DNA from: Blautia luti
GTDB taxonomy: Bacteria; Bacillota; Clostridia; Lachnospirales; Lachnospiraceae
Direction of reading: 5' to 3'
Length of the DNA stretch: 64,000 nucleotides
Assembly (NCBI RefSeq): GCF_013304735.1
Contig: NZ_JAAITI010000012.1
Span: forward strand, 1-64,000
Part shown: one piece after another, positions 1-9,059 of the stretch
Position numbering within the stretch: the stretch's first letter is position 1
How the letters are laid out: each line of letters begins with the position of its first letter
Translations under genes and position numbers: made by a program
Notes under the pieces: generated by a model
Told to the model about the DNA's origin: nothing
The model's database searches: none
Seen by the model: only the letters and a program-made list of their open reading frames with translations

Positions 1-21
1 TAGTTTCAGATTAAAATTCAT
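1..21 (-). CDS. 5' end of a divergent gene, cut by window edge
   Basis: Only seven codons (MNFNLKL) are inside the window. The ATG at 21-19 is preceded on the minus strand by an AGGTGA-type ribosome binding site at 32-25, and a minus-strand promoter lies at 99-126. The product cannot be named. In Tn916-like elements a divergent repressor-type gene often lies upstream of the xis-int module, but nothing in these codons tests that. Confidence 0.4.
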
Positions 22-98
22 AAAGTCACCTCTGCATTAGTCCTGATAAACATCCGTTAAAGATAGTGAAATCAAGAAATGAATAACTATTTGTCCAT

Positions 99-126
99 AT
101 TATAACACAAGCTGGCAGAAAATCAA
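99..126 (-). promoter_or_regulatory. Divergent sigma-A promoter
   Basis: On the minus strand, TATAAT (104-99) lies 16 nt from TTGATT (126-121). It would transcribe leftward into the gene that starts at 21, giving a leader of about 70 nt. Confidence 0.5.
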
Positions 127-169
127 TGAAAAAGAGTACAAAAAAGAACCTAAAACACATGAAGTGCTA

Positions 170-198
170 TTGACATTAGCAGTAACTGGGGATATAAT
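170..198 (+). promoter_or_regulatory. Consensus sigma-A promoter of the xis-int module
   Basis: TTGACA (170-175), a 17-nt spacer and TATAAT (193-198) form a perfect consensus promoter. Transcription would start near 205 and run through a leader of about 380 nt before the first credible gene at 588. So strong a promoter before a long leader suggests control after initiation or a functional RNA. Confidence 0.85.
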
Positions 199-204
199 GG
201 CATT

Positions 205-571
205 AAATCGAAATAGGTACAAAAATGTATACCTACAAAACTTTTGATTGTTGAACCTTGAAAATTGAATGAGCTGTATGGGTGCCTTTCGGGGCTTAAA
301 GGTAACACAGGATTCCATCGCTGTATCAGAGAGTAGTATGTGGAAACCGAAGATACTCCGGCAACGGCTGGTATGCTTGAGAAGAAGCTGCCAGTATTCA
401 GAAAGATTTCTGATAGAGGTCAATTGTAACGTTGACACCGCCATATACAAATGGAAGCCAACACGCCGAACGGAATGGAAAATCATTGTAAGAAGTCTAA
501 ACAAAAAGTAGAGTGTACTGACAACGGGCATAACCGCTGTCTGGGAGGTGATGCAGAAGAATACGGAGGAA
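205..571 (+). ncRNA. Candidate structured leader RNA upstream of xis/int
   Basis: No convincing gene lies between the promoter at 170-198 and the excisionase-like gene at 588. The transcript can form local hairpins: GTGCCTTT pairs with AAAGG..CAC at 282-308 around a cggggctt loop, and GTCAA pairs with TTGAC at 419-436. A stretch near 250-270 (ttgaaccttgaaaattgaa) resembles the ends of rRNA leader/spacer regions of Firmicutes. The family is not recognised. It could be a regulatory leader, a separate RNA or merely non-coding filler. Confidence 0.35.
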
Positions 572-587
572 AGGAGGTATGTGCATC

Positions 588-782
588 ATGAGAAAAACAA
601 CAGAGTATAAGGCTGAAAACCGTCTGACGGTAGATATTGAAGGATTAATGGCAATGTTATCCTGCGGAGAAGTAACTGCAAAGAAAATTGCAGACTATGC
701 AGAAGCAAGAGTGATTGTTGGAAGACGTGTTCTTTATAACGTGGATAAGATAAAAAAATATATTGATGCAATGGCAGTGTAA
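588..782 (+). CDS. Excisionase-like small DNA-binding protein (DUF6462-like)
   Basis: This 64-residue basic protein lies directly upstream of the integrase. Its middle part (about residues 18-60: GLMAMLSCGEVTAKKIADYA, then a GRRVLYNVDKIKKYI segment) has the shape of excisionase/MerR-like winged helices, in which a short helix-turn-helix selects DNA and the later GRR-Y-V segment forms the wing. ATG 588 is chosen because AGGAGGT at 572-578 sits 9 nt upstream; the earlier ATG at 579 directly abuts that site. The likely role is directing recombination by the integrase towards excision and regulating the module. The family assignment is from memory of Lachnospiraceae mobile elements; the position next to int is the stronger support. 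Confidence 0.7.
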   Translation: MRKTTEYKAENRLTVDIEGLMAMLSCGEVTAKKIADYAEARVIVGRRVLYNVDKIKKYIDAMAV

Positions 783-962
783 TGAAAGATGAGAGGATAA
801 AATACAACAACTTTCCTTCGGAATGAAAAGTGAAAAATATTCCTATAAAAAAGGCAAATAAAAATTAGCATTTTGCAGGAATTTACCCTTGGAAATTATA
901 AAATATTATGTTAATCTGTGAGCAGATATCAGGCAGTAAATGACTGATACCGACAGGACAAA

Positions 963-1003
963 AATCATTCCGAATAACGAAAAATGAAGTGAAAGGAATG
1001 ATT
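963..1003 (+). repeat. Inverted repeat covering the integrase ribosome binding site
   Basis: AATCATTCC (963-971) is the exact reverse complement of GGAATGATT (995-1003). The right arm overlaps the AAAGGA ribosome binding site (992-997) of the integrase. In RNA the hairpin would hide that site; in DNA it could be an Xis or Int binding site. Confidence 0.5.
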
Positions 1004-1006
1004 GAT

Positions 1007-2230
1007 ATGGCAAGAAAAGATAATAAAGGCAGAAATTTAAAAACAGGTGAATACCAGCGCCCGGATGGACGTTATGAGTATCGTTACAAGGATGAAATTA
1101 CCGGAAAGCGTAATTCGGTTTATGCAGCTGATCTGGTGAGTCTGCGAGAAATGGAAAAGAAGATCAATAAGGATATGGATGATCTGCTTATTACAGACGC
1201 ATCAGTCAAGAAGCTGACTGTAAATACGTTGTTTGAGCGATACATGGCAACAAAGAATATCAAGGAAAGAACGAAAAAGAATTATATCCGTATGTGGGAC
1301 TACCGGATACGAAATACTTTAGGAAATATTCGTGTTGTAGATTTTAAGACATCTCACGTAAGGACGTTCTTTTCCTCATTGTCAGATGAAGGACTGGCAC
1401 ACAGTACGATCAAAGGTCTTTATGGTTTATTGAATCCCAGTTTTGAACTGGCAGTGGAAGACGGGATTATCCGTAAGAATCCGGTAACTGGAACACTTGG
1501 AGATTATGGGGCTCCGGCAAAGGAGAAAGAAGCACTGACACTGGAACAGCAGGAAAAACTCCTGAAGTTTGTTGAACAGAGTAATGTGTATAAGCCTCAT
1601 CTTCCAATGATGCAGGTTATGTTTGGAGCTTGCCTGAGAGTGAGTGAGACTATCGGCTTAACCTGGTCAGATGTGGATATGAAGAACAGGGAGATTCATG
1701 TAGGTGGACAGCTTGTGTATTATGAAGGTGATGAAGGATATTGTTTCCATGATTCAGAAACCAAAACGGATGCAGGAATCAGAGACATTCCTATGACACA
1801 GATGGTATATGATGCGTTCCGTAAGCAGAGAGAACTGAATCTGATGCTTGGTTTGCAGAGTAATGTGGAGATCGGTGGACGTAGTGGATTCATCTTCAAT
1901 ACAAAGCATGGGCGTCCGATCATGCCGGCGGGAGTGAACAGCTTTCTGAAAAATATTGTCAATGCCTATAATAAGAAAGAAAGCAAACTGGCAGAAGAAG
2001 AGAAGAGAGAGCCGGAGCTGATGCCTCCTATTTCATCGCATACCCTTCGTCATACGGGATGTACCAGACTGGGTGAGAATAACGTCAATCCCAAAGTTAT
2101 GCAGTATGTGATGGGCCATTCAGATGCACAGATTACAATGAATGTCTATAATCATATTGCAGAAAAGTCTCATGTGGAGAACGAGATGTCCAAAATGAAC
2201 CTGCCAGAAACCGTACCTGCTGTGGTATAA
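1007..2230 (+). CDS. int: Tn916-type tyrosine recombinase (integrase)
   Basis: This 407-residue site-specific recombinase would integrate and excise the element at the left of the window. The N-terminal part (MARKDNKGRNLKTGEYQRPDG, residues about 1-70) matches the arm-binding domain of Tn916-like integrases. A SAM-like core-binding domain spans about 70-160 and the catalytic domain about 180-390. Catalytic residues are visible: Arg in the ACLRVSE motif, a Lys in the ETKTDAG beta-hairpin, HTLRHTG, the GHSD box and the nucleophilic Tyr in MNVYNHI. ATG 1007 is chosen because AAAGGA (992-997) sits 9 nt upstream; GTG 989 and ATG 998 are less well placed. It follows the excisionase-like gene and is the last gene before the element's right end. 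No lesion is seen, so it is probably active. Confidence 0.93.
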   Translation: MARKDNKGRNLKTGEYQRPDGRYEYRYKDEITGKRNSVYAADLVSLREMEKKINKDMDDLLITDASVKKLTVNTLFERYMATKNIKERTKKNYIRMWDYRIRNTLGNIRVVDFKTSHVRTFFSSLSDEGLAHSTIKGLYGLLNPSFELAVEDGIIRKNPVTGTLGDYGAPAKEKEALTLEQQEKLLKFVEQSNVYKPHLPMMQVMFGACLRVSETIGLTWSDVDMKNREIHVGGQLVYYEGDEGYCFHDSETKTDAGIRDIPMTQMVYDAFRKQRELNLMLGLQSNVEIGGRSGFIFNTKHGRPIMPAGVNSFLKNIVNAYNKKESKLAEEEKREPELMPPISSHTLRHTGCTRLGENNVNPKVMQYVMGHSDAQITMNVYNHIAEKSHVENEMSKMNLPETVPAVV

Positions 2231-2241
2231 ACCATAAGTCG

Positions 2242-2309
2242 TTGTCGTAAAATGTGGTAAGAAAATCAGACGAATATATTTTTCCAAGAATTTGTCGTAA
2301 AAATGTGGT
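2242..2309 (+). repeat. Pair of direct repeats at the element's right end (putative Int arm sites)
   Basis: TTGTCGTAAAATGTGGT at 2242-2258 recurs at 2292-2309 with one extra A. The copies are 50 nt apart on the same strand, directly after int. Tn916-type integrases bind paired direct repeats near element ends with their N-terminal domain, so these are likely arm-type sites. The crossover core itself cannot be placed without the empty site. Confidence 0.6.
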
Positions 2310-2396
2310 CAAATCAAGAAAATCGAGTGCGAAAGCAAGTGAAAAATCCCTGTGAAGCCCGTAAAATCAAGGCTACACAAAATCTTCACAAAATAA

Positions 2397-2423
2397 TTAG
2401 CACTCACCTCTTGACAGTGCTAA
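2397..2423 (+). promoter_or_regulatory. CIRCE operator (HrcA site)
   Basis: TTAGCACTC, a 9-nt spacer and CAGTGCTAA match the CIRCE inverted repeat (TTAGCACTC-N9-GAGTGCTAA) with one mismatch in the right arm. The operator overlaps the -35 box of the clpB promoter, so HrcA would repress clpB until protein-folding stress. Confidence 0.92.
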
Positions 2424-2439
2424 CAAATAGTGTTATATT
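2411..2439 (+). promoter_or_regulatory. Sigma-A promoter of clpB
   Basis: TTGACA (2411-2416) and TATATT (2434-2439) are separated by 17 nt. The -35 box lies inside the CIRCE element. Transcription would start near 2446, leaving a 5' leader of about 75 nt before clpB. Confidence 0.85.
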
Positions 2440-2519
2440 TCTCCTAGAACAAGAAAAAACCACAGCATTTCCGATATGAGAGTATTGGAAGTGCTTTTCA
2501 TAGAATAGGAGGAAAGCCT

Positions 2520-5102
2520 ATGAATATCAGTAAATTTACACAGAAATCCATGCAGGCTGTCCAGGATCTTGAGAAGGTTGCTTATGAATATGGCAATCAG
2601 GAGATCGAGGAGGAACACCTTCTGTATGCTTTGCTGACACAGGAGGACAGCCTGATTCTCAAACTGATCGAGAAGATGGAGATCCAGAAGGAATATTTTA
2701 TTGACACAGTGAAGAAAGCATTGGATGCTAAGGTTAAAGTTTCCGGTGGACAGCTTCACTTTGGTCAGTATCTGAACAAAGCGCTGGTCAGTGCTGAGGA
2801 TGAAGCGAAGGCTATGGGAGATGAGTATGTCTCTGTTGAGCATCTGTTTCTTTCCATGCTGAGTAATCCAAGCCCGAGCATGAAGAAGATATTCAATGAG
2901 TTTGGAATCACCAGAGAGCGTTTTCTCCAGGCATTGTCTACAGTCAGAGGAAACCAGAGAGTTGTCAGTGACAACCCGGAGGCAACTTATGATACGCTGA
3001 ATAAATACGGCGAGGATCTTGTGGAGAAAGCTAAGAATCAGAAGCTGGACCCGGTGATCGGCCGTGATGCGGAGATCCGGAATATTATCCGTATCCTTTC
3101 CCGTAAGACCAAGAACAATCCGGTTCTCATCGGTGAGCCTGGTGTTGGTAAAACAGCAGCCATCGAGGGACTGGCACAGCGTATTGTAGCCGGAGATGTA
3201 CCGGAAGGCCTGAAGAACAAGAAGATTTTTGCTCTGGATATGGGCGCACTGGTTGCAGGTGCCAAGTACCGTGGTGAGTTTGAGGAACGTCTGAAAGCAG
3301 TACTTGAGGAAGTGAAGAAGAGCGAAGGACAGATCATTCTGTTCATCGATGAGCTTCATCTGATCGTCGGTGCCGGTAAGACAGATGGTGCCATGGATGC
3401 AGGAAATATGCTGAAGCCTATGCTTGCCAGAGGTGAGCTGCACTGTATCGGTGCCACAACTCTGGATGAGTACCGTCAGTATATTGAAAAAGATGCGGCA
3501 CTTGCCCGTCGTTTCCAGCCGGTTATGGTAGATGAGCCGACCGTAGAAGATACCATTTCTATCCTTCGTGGATTGAAAGAGAGATATGAAGTATTCCACG
3601 GCGTTAAAATCACAGACAGCGCCCTGGTTGCAGCTGCCACACTTTCACACAGATACATTACAGACCGTTTTCTTCCGGATAAAGCCATCGACCTTGTTGA
3701 TGAGGCATGTGCGCTGATCAAGACAGAACTGGATTCCATGCCGACAGAGCTGGATGAGCAGAGACGTAAGATCATGCAGCTGGAGATCGAGGAATCTGCC
3801 CTGAAAAAAGAGACAGATAACTTAAGCAAAGAGCGTCTGGCAGAACTGCAGAAGGAACTGGCAGAAATGAGAGATGCTTTTAATACCCAGAAAGCACAGT
3901 GGGACAATGAAAAACATTCCGTAGAGAAGCTTCAGAAATTACGTGAGCAGATCGAGGATATCAATAAACAGATCCAGAAGGCGAAACAGAACTACGATCT
4001 GGAGAAAGCAGCAGAGCTGCAGTACGGCGAGCTGCCGAAGCTTCAGCAGCAGCTGGAGATTGAGGAGAAACAGGTTAAAGAGAGTGACAGAAGCCTGGTA
4101 CATGAGGCTGTTACAGATGATGAGATCGCCCGTATCATTTCCAGATGGACCGGTATTCCGGTAACCAAGCTGACGGAAGGTGAGAGAACCAAACTTCTCG
4201 GTCTTGAAGATGAGCTTCATAAACGTGTAGTAGGACAGGATGAAGGTGTACGACTTGTAACAGATGCGATCCTCCGTTCCAAAGCAGGAATCAAAGATCC
4301 GACCAAGCCCATCGGTTCCTTCCTGTTCCTTGGACCAACCGGTGTTGGTAAAACAGAGCTTGCCAAAACTCTGGCTGCCACACTGTTTGATGATGAGCAG
4401 AATATGGTACGTATCGATATGAGTGAGTACATGGAGAAATATTCCGTGTCCCGTCTGATCGGAGCGCCTCCAGGATATGTCGGATATGAGGAAGGCGGTC
4501 AGCTGACAGAGGCTGTTCGAAGAAAACCGTACAGTGTTGTTCTTTTCGATGAGATCGAGAAGGCTCACCCGGATGTATTCAATGTGCTTCTGCAGGTACT
4601 GGATGATGGACGTATCACAGATTCTCAGGGACGTACTGTTGACTTCAAGAATACCATTCTGATCATGACTTCCAACATTGGTTCTCCGTATCTTCTTGAC
4701 GGTATCGACGAGAAAGGAGATATCAAACCGGAAGCACAGGAGCAGGTTATGGGAGATCTCCGTGGACATTTCCGTCCGGAGTTTCTGAACCGTCTGGATG
4801 AGATCATCATGTTCAAGCCACTGACCAAGAATAACATTGGCAAGATCGTTGATCTGATGGTAAAGGAACTCAGTGACCGTCTGGCTGACCAGGAACTTTC
4901 CCTGGAGCTTACAGATGCTGCCAAACAGATGGTAGTGGACAATGGTTATGATCCGGTTTACGGTGCGCGTCCGCTGAAACGTTATCTCCAGAATTATGTG
5001 GAGACACTGACAGCTAAGAAGATCCTTTCCGGTGATGTACATGCCGGAGATACCATTGTGCTGGATGTGAAAGACGGAGAGTTTACTGTCAGCACAAAAT
5101 AA
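2520..5102 (+). CDS. clpB: ClpB disaggregase (Hsp100 AAA+ chaperone)
   Basis: The 860-residue cytoplasmic hexameric chaperone solubilises aggregated proteins with DnaK/DnaJ/GrpE. The order is standard: Clp-N repeats (about 1-145); first AAA+ domain with Walker [10 protein letters not shown] near 204 and Walker B ILFIDELH; long coiled-coil middle domain (about 400-530, rich in Glu, Lys and Gln); second AAA+ domain with GPTGVGKTE near 604, [11 protein letters not shown], and a C-terminal D2-small domain containing GARPLKR. The middle domain separates it from ClpC/ClpA. Length is normal. AGGAGGAAAG at about 2507-2516 sets the ATG. Control by HrcA is indicated by the CIRCE element, and a terminator follows, so it is probably monocistronic. 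Its regulatory region directly abuts the integrated element. Confidence 0.97.
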   Translation: MNISKFTQKSMQAVQDLEKVAYEYGNQEIEEEHLLYALLTQEDSLILKLIEKMEIQKEYFIDTVKKALDAKVKVSGGQLHFGQYLNKALVSAEDEAKAMGDEYVSVEHLFLSMLSNPSPSMKKIFNEFGITRERFLQALSTVRGNQRVVSDNPEATYDTLNKYGEDLVEKAKNQKLDPVIGRDAEIRNIIRILSRKTKNNPVLIGEPGVGKTAAIEGLAQRIVAGDVPEGLKNKKIFALDMGALVAGAKYRGEFEERLKAVLEEVKKSEGQIILFIDELHLIVGAGKTDGAMDAGNMLKPMLARGELHCIGATTLDEYRQYIEKDAALARRFQPVMVDEPTVEDTISILRGLKERYEVFHGVKITDSALVAAATLSHRYITDRFLPDKAIDLVDEACALIKTELDSMPTELDEQRRKIMQLEIEESALKKETDNLSKERLAELQKELAEMRDAFNTQKAQWDNEKHSVEKLQKLREQIEDINKQIQKAKQNYDLEKAAELQYGELPKLQQQLEIEEKQVKESDRSLVHEAVTDDEIARIISRWTGIPVTKLTEGERTKLLGLEDELHKRVVGQDEGVRLVTDAILRSKAGIKDPTKPIGSFLFLGPTGVGKTELAKTLAATLFDDEQNMVRIDMSEYMEKYSVSRLIGAPPGYVGYEEGGQLTEAVRRKPYSVVLFDEIEKAHPDVFNVLLQVLDDGRITDSQGRTVDFKNTILIMTSNIGSPYLLDGIDEKGDIKPEAQEQVMGDLRGHFRPEFLNRLDEIIMFKPLTKNNIGKIVDLMVKELSDRLADQELSLELTDAAKQMVVDNGYDPVYGARPLKRYLQNYVETLTAKKILSGDVHAGDTIVLDVKDGEFTVSTK

Positions 5103-5137
5103 AAATAACTCCATAAAATTAAGATAGATTGACCGTG

Positions 5138-5207
5138 AAAAGAACTGTCGGTTCTGATGAAAAATCCGTTTCAGGATGAAGATCAGGATCGGGCAGTTCT
5201 TTTTTTA
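5138..5207 (+). terminator. Terminator after clpB
   Basis: AAAGAACTG pairs with CAGTTCTTT across a loop of about 46 nt and is followed by a run of T. The loop is unusually long. Confidence 0.6.
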
Positions 5208-5380
5208 TGTAAAAATGGATAGTAATGGATGTAAAATGCCTGAAAATTAGGATGTAGTCTGAATGAGTACGATTTCACAAAATCCTGAAAAACTCTGAAA
5301 AAGAGGCAGATTTTACATGAAAAATCCTGGAAAACAGTTCCGAACAGTCTGAAAACTGATAACGATTTCTGAATCCTTTA

Positions 5381-5409
5381 TTGAGGAAAAATATATGGGA
5401 AACTATAAT
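5381..5409 (+). promoter_or_regulatory. Sigma-A promoter of the decayed ABC locus
   Basis: TTGAGG (5381-5386), a 17-nt spacer and TATAAT (5404-5409) lie 35 nt before the permease gene. The region 5208-5380 shows no other recognisable feature. Confidence 0.65.
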
Positions 5410-5443
5410 CGGAGACAGATCAGAGAAAAGGATGTGAAAAGCA

Positions 5444-6211
5444 ATGAAGAAGAATTACATGAAAGTTTCAGTGTTTTCCGTAGCAGCAGTACTGGGAGTG
5501 TGGATTGTGGGAAGTGCGCTGAACTGTTTTAATCCTACTTTTATTCCATCGGTAAAAGATGTGCTGGATGCTTTCCGAAATCTGTGGGAAAACGGCTATA
5601 AAGGCTATCCCCTTATGTACCATATAGCTGCAAGCATGAGACGACTTGGAATTGCGATGCTGCTGGTGTTTATCGTAGGAACAGCTCTTGGGATCGCATG
5701 TGGAATGAACCGTAAGATCCTGGCAGCGGTAGATCCTTTTATCCAGTTTTACCGGGCACTGCCGCCGTTGGCTTATAATACGCTGATCGTACTTTGGATG
5801 GGAATCGGCGATGGGTCAAAGATCATGCTTCTGTTTCTCAGCGGATTTGCTCCATTATTTATTCAGATCGTGTTTGGAGTTCAGAAGGTGCCGCAGGACC
5901 GGATCAATGGAGCAAGATCCCTGGGAGCAGGAAATTTCGTGATCTTCCGGGATGTGATCCTTCCATCCGTTCTGCCGGATATCCTTACCGGACTTCGTAC
6001 AGCTGTTGGTGTTTCCTATGCAACGCTGGTGGCAGCGGAAATGATCGCATCTGCATCTGGACTTGCGTGGATGGTGCTGGATGCCAGCAAATATATCCAG
6101 TACGCAACGGTCTATGCAGGGATTTTTATTATGGGAGGAATTGCACTGCTGATTGACGGCGGACTCAAGCTTCTGATTCGAAAAGCAATGCCGTGGCAGG
6201 AAACAATATAA
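5444..6211 (+). CDS. ABC transporter permease, sulfonate/taurine/nitrate type
   Basis: This 255-residue inner-membrane permease belongs to the SsuC/TauC/NrtB family (BPD_transp_1), with an N-terminal membrane segment and five to six helices in all. The cytoplasmic EAA-like loop, which docks the ATPase, is visible as GARSLGAGNFVIFRDVILPS around residues 156-175. Length is normal and no lesion is seen. It is first in a locus whose next two genes, the substrate-binding protein and the ATPase, are ruined by a deletion, so it probably cannot act unless another ATPase and binding protein serve it. The substrate cannot be told; the family takes up sulfonates, nitrate, thiamine precursors or similar small molecules. 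The ribosome binding site (AAAGGATGTG) is moderate. Confidence 0.85.
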   Translation: MKKNYMKVSVFSVAAVLGVWIVGSALNCFNPTFIPSVKDVLDAFRNLWENGYKGYPLMYHIAASMRRLGIAMLLVFIVGTALGIACGMNRKILAAVDPFIQFYRALPPLAYNTLIVLWMGIGDGSKIMLLFLSGFAPLFIQIVFGVQKVPQDRINGARSLGAGNFVIFRDVILPSVLPDILTGLRTAVGVSYATLVAAEMIASASGLAWMVLDASKYIQYATVYAGIFIMGGIALLIDGGLKLLIRKAMPWQETI

Positions 6212-6229
6212 AGACAAAGGAGAAAAAAT

Positions 6230-6448
6230 ATGAAAATAAAAAGAATTTTAACTGCGACGGCAGCTGCAGCACTGGTTATAACATCTGTGTTTGCGGGAGG
6301 AAATTTCAAAGAAGTACAGGCAAAAGATAATGATACACCGAAAAAGATTACATTAGGATACTGGGAATCACCAAATGGAGAGCTGCTTACAAAAGAATCA
6401 GGTGGAACACTATCTGGAAATTGTAGAACTTACAGAGGCAAAAGATAA
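6230..6448 (+). pseudogene. Remnant of ABC substrate-binding protein (SsuA-like), 5' end only
   Basis: The reading frame starts as a secreted binding protein: a lysine-rich start, a hydrophobic signal core (residues about 5-24) and a mature start reading KKITLGYWESPNGELLTKE, typical of the first beta strand of SsuA/TauA proteins. After about residue 55 the frame continues into the body of an ABC ATPase gene in the wrong phase and stops at 6448. Such binding proteins are usually 300-340 residues, so some 270 residues are missing. The ribosome binding site (aaggagaaaaaat) is good, so a useless 72-residue peptide may still be made. An assembly error cannot be excluded from sequence alone. Confidence 0.8.
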
Positions 6449-6860
6449 GCTTCCTCACCAGCTCTCAGGTGGTATGCAGCAGAGAGCTGCCATTGCAAGA
6501 ACGCTGGCAACAGAGCCGGAGTTTGTTTTGCTGGATGAGCCGTTCAGTGCCCTTGATGCGCTGACAAGGGAAAAAATGCAGGAGCATATACGGAAAATAT
6601 GGGAGGAAACAGGAAGCACGTTTCTGTTTATCACCCATGATGTGGATGAGGCATTGCTGCTCGGAAAGCGCCTGGTCGTAATGCAGGGAAATCCGGGACG
6701 GATCGTTTCAGATTATAAAAATCCTTTGAACAAATATGAAAATATAGATTATGAGCAGTTGAGACAGACAAAGGAATACTGGAAGATTCGCCAGAAGCTG
6801 ATCGGACAGATCCAGAATGACGAAGAGAAAAAAGCAGAAAAACTGATTCAATTCGGCTAG
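6402..6860 (+). pseudogene. Remnant of ABC ATPase (SsuB-like), 3' part only
   Basis: From 6402 the frame reads VEHYLEIVELTEAKDKLPHQ and continues through the ABC signature LSGGMQQR, Walker B FVLLDEPFSALDA and the H-loop ITHDVDEA to a normal C-terminus near 6860. The first 95-110 residues, including the Walker A loop, are absent, so the product could not bind ATP normally. The piece is joined out of frame to the binding-protein remnant. One deletion of very roughly 1.1 kb (inferred from family lengths) removed the end of one gene and the start of the next. An internal GTG/ATG might still start translation, but no good ribosome binding site is seen. Confidence 0.85.
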
Positions 6861-6875
6861 AAAGAAGGCATAAAA

Positions 6876-8872
6876 ATGAGCAGGGATAAAAAGGTACTGG
6901 TGCTTGGAATCGACGGAATGGATTCCAGGATCACAAAGAAATTTCTGGATGAGGGAAAACTTCCAAATATAAAAAAATACCTTGAGAGGGGAGCTGCAAG
7001 AACAGGACTGGATATGCTGGGAGCAATCCCGACGATCACTCCGCCCTGCTGGACAACACTAGCAACCGGAGCTTATCCGGGAACCCACGGAATCACCTGT
7101 TACTGGAGACAGTCTCCGGATTCTCTGGATGCTGTAGTCTATAATATGGACTCCAGATTCTGCAAGGCAGAGCAACTGTGGAATGTAACTGCGAAAGAAG
7201 GAAAAAGACACTGGTATGGCACTGGCCGGGTTCTTCATGGCCGCCGTCCCTGAAAAGTGAAAATCTCCATGTGGTAGATGGAACCCAGCCAGGTTCCGTA
7301 AATATGGGAATTGCCCAGATGGACTGGGAGAAGGTGGTGATCGCATCTACAAGAATAAAAAAAGCGGAGTATCTTCCAAAGGTGGAGCGAAAACAGGGCG
7401 TTGGATGTGTGATCGATGATCTTTCCGCACTGCAGGCCGGTGATGAAGACGATGAGATGATGGAACTGTGGTGGGGCGATGAAGCACGGGAAGGAAAAGA
7501 AATCCGTACATATGTCCATGACCTGGATGATACGGAGATGATGATCGGGGCAAAGGTTGCCTATGATATGGTATCTTCGCCTGTTGTACCGGCAGAAGGG
7601 TGGAAGCAGGCACCTGAGAATGCGTTGGAATTTACAGTTCTTCTCTGCAAGGGAGAAATAAAAAGACCGGCGCTGATCCTGAAAGGAGAAGCCGGAATAT
7701 ATGACAGAGTGCAGATCTACGAGAGCAAAGCAACAGAAAGATTTCTTGTGGAACTGAAGGCCGGAGAAATGAAGAGTGGGATCGTGGACGATGCGGTAAA
7801 GAATGGAAGAACAAAAAAAGCCTGCCGTTCCTGGAAACTTCTTACACTTACTCCGGATGGAGCCAGGGTAAAACTGTGGGTCAGCAATGCACTGGATGTG
7901 GAAAATGATACGTTATGGCAGCCCAAAAGTCTGTACAAAAATGTGACAGAGAATGTTGGACCGGTACCGCCGGTCAGCCTGATCGGTGGCGAGGATGAAG
8001 AACTGGCGGAAGAAATCTTTCTGCCCTCCTGGGAAATTTATAATAAGTGGCAGGCAGACAGCTTAAAGTATCTGATCGACAGGGAGGATTATAAGATTAT
8101 TTTTTCCCATCTTCATAATGTGGATTGTGCTGGACATCAGTTCTGGCATCTGGCAAAAACTCTGGAACCATGGAAACATACTGATGAAAAGTTCTATCAG
8201 AAACTGATCGAGAAAGTTTATGAACAGACAGATGAGTATCTGGGGGAATTTTATGAATATCTGGACAATGGCTGGGATATTTTTATTGTGTCGGATCATG
8301 GACTTCTGGTGGGCGAGAATGTTCCACCGATCCTGGGTGAATATGGAGGACTGAATCTGGGGGTAATGGAAGAGCTTGGATATACTGTGAGAAAGAAGGA
8401 TGCGGACGGAAATCCGGTGGATGAGATCGACTGGGAGAAGACCAGAGCGATTCAGATACGAAGCAATTATATTTATATCAATCTGAAAGGAAGAGATAAA
8501 TACGGAATTGTAGAGGAGAAGGACAAGTATGATCTGGAGGAACAGATCATTTCGGATCTCTATTCTTACAGGGATCAGGCAACTGGAAAGCGTGTGGTGG
8601 GAATTGCCATGCGAAATAAGGACAGTGTTGTGCTGGGACTTGGCGGTGCAGAGTGCGGCGATATTGTTTTTACGATCAATGAAGGTTTTAACCGGCTTCA
8701 TGGAGATGGATTATCGACTGCCGAAGGATATGCACAGACGTCAGTTACTCCTGTTTTTCTGGCAGCAGGGGAGGATATTAAAGAAGGAACGATCACGGAC
8801 AGAGTGATCCGGCAGGTAGATGTGGCGCCTACCATTGCGGAAATCCTCGGAGTGCGAAAGCCCGAACAGTGA
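6876..8872 (+). pseudogene. Type I phosphodiesterase/nucleotide pyrophosphatase family enzyme, frameshifted
   Basis: Two overlapping frames together give one protein of about 665 residues of the alkaline-phosphatase superfamily (PF01663-like). The first (6876-7253) holds the metal-binding LGIDGMD start and the TPPCWTTLATG nucleophile region. The second, read through from about 7205 to 8872, holds HNVDCAGHQFWH, a VSDHG metal motif and a late HGDG motif. The frames join cleanly if one A is restored in the A5 run at 7202-7206 (codons GGA-AAA-AAG-ACA). The lesion may be a real mutation, a sequencing error or a slippage site. The gene follows the ruined transporter, and the substrate, perhaps a phosphonate, phosphate ester or sulfate ester, is unknown. 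Both lesions suggest that the locus is no longer needed. Confidence 0.8.
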
Positions 8873-8939
8873 GAGGGCGCGCCAGTTTATCAAATATTAA
8901 AGAAATAAAAGATCCTGAAGAGATTTTTCGTCCTGGCTC

Positions 8940-8968
8940 TTGACAAAAGGAAAATTTGGTAAGATAGT
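8940..8968 (+). promoter_or_regulatory. Probable promoter for the DUF4250/mntA/hepT genes
   Basis: TTGACA (8940-8945) and a weak GATAGT (8963-8968) are 17 nt apart. A leader of about 85 nt runs to the DUF4250 gene. Confidence 0.5.
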
Positions 8969-9059
8969 AAATCTGATACTTCATAAATGGCGGCTTTCAG
9001 GCTGTCAGAAAATAATAAAATGATTTATAAATATCAGATAAAAAGGATGGAAACAGATT

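Noticed and set aside
269-511. 80-codon open frame in the leader of the integrated element
   Set aside because: It has no ribosome binding site, its Cys/Arg-rich composition does not resemble neighbouring proteins, and the region carries hairpins instead. A real small protein is not fully excluded.
2433-5114. Long antisense frames (388 and 391 codons) opposite clpB
   Set aside because: They lie wholly opposite a highly conserved gene, lack ribosome binding sites, and have the Leu/His/Ser-rich make-up expected from codon bias read backwards.
7195-7210. Programmed -1 frameshift in the phosphodiesterase gene
   Set aside because: The A run is only five long, not the A-AAA-AAG heptamer, and no stimulating stem or ribosome binding site was recognised downstream; decay or sequencing error is simpler.
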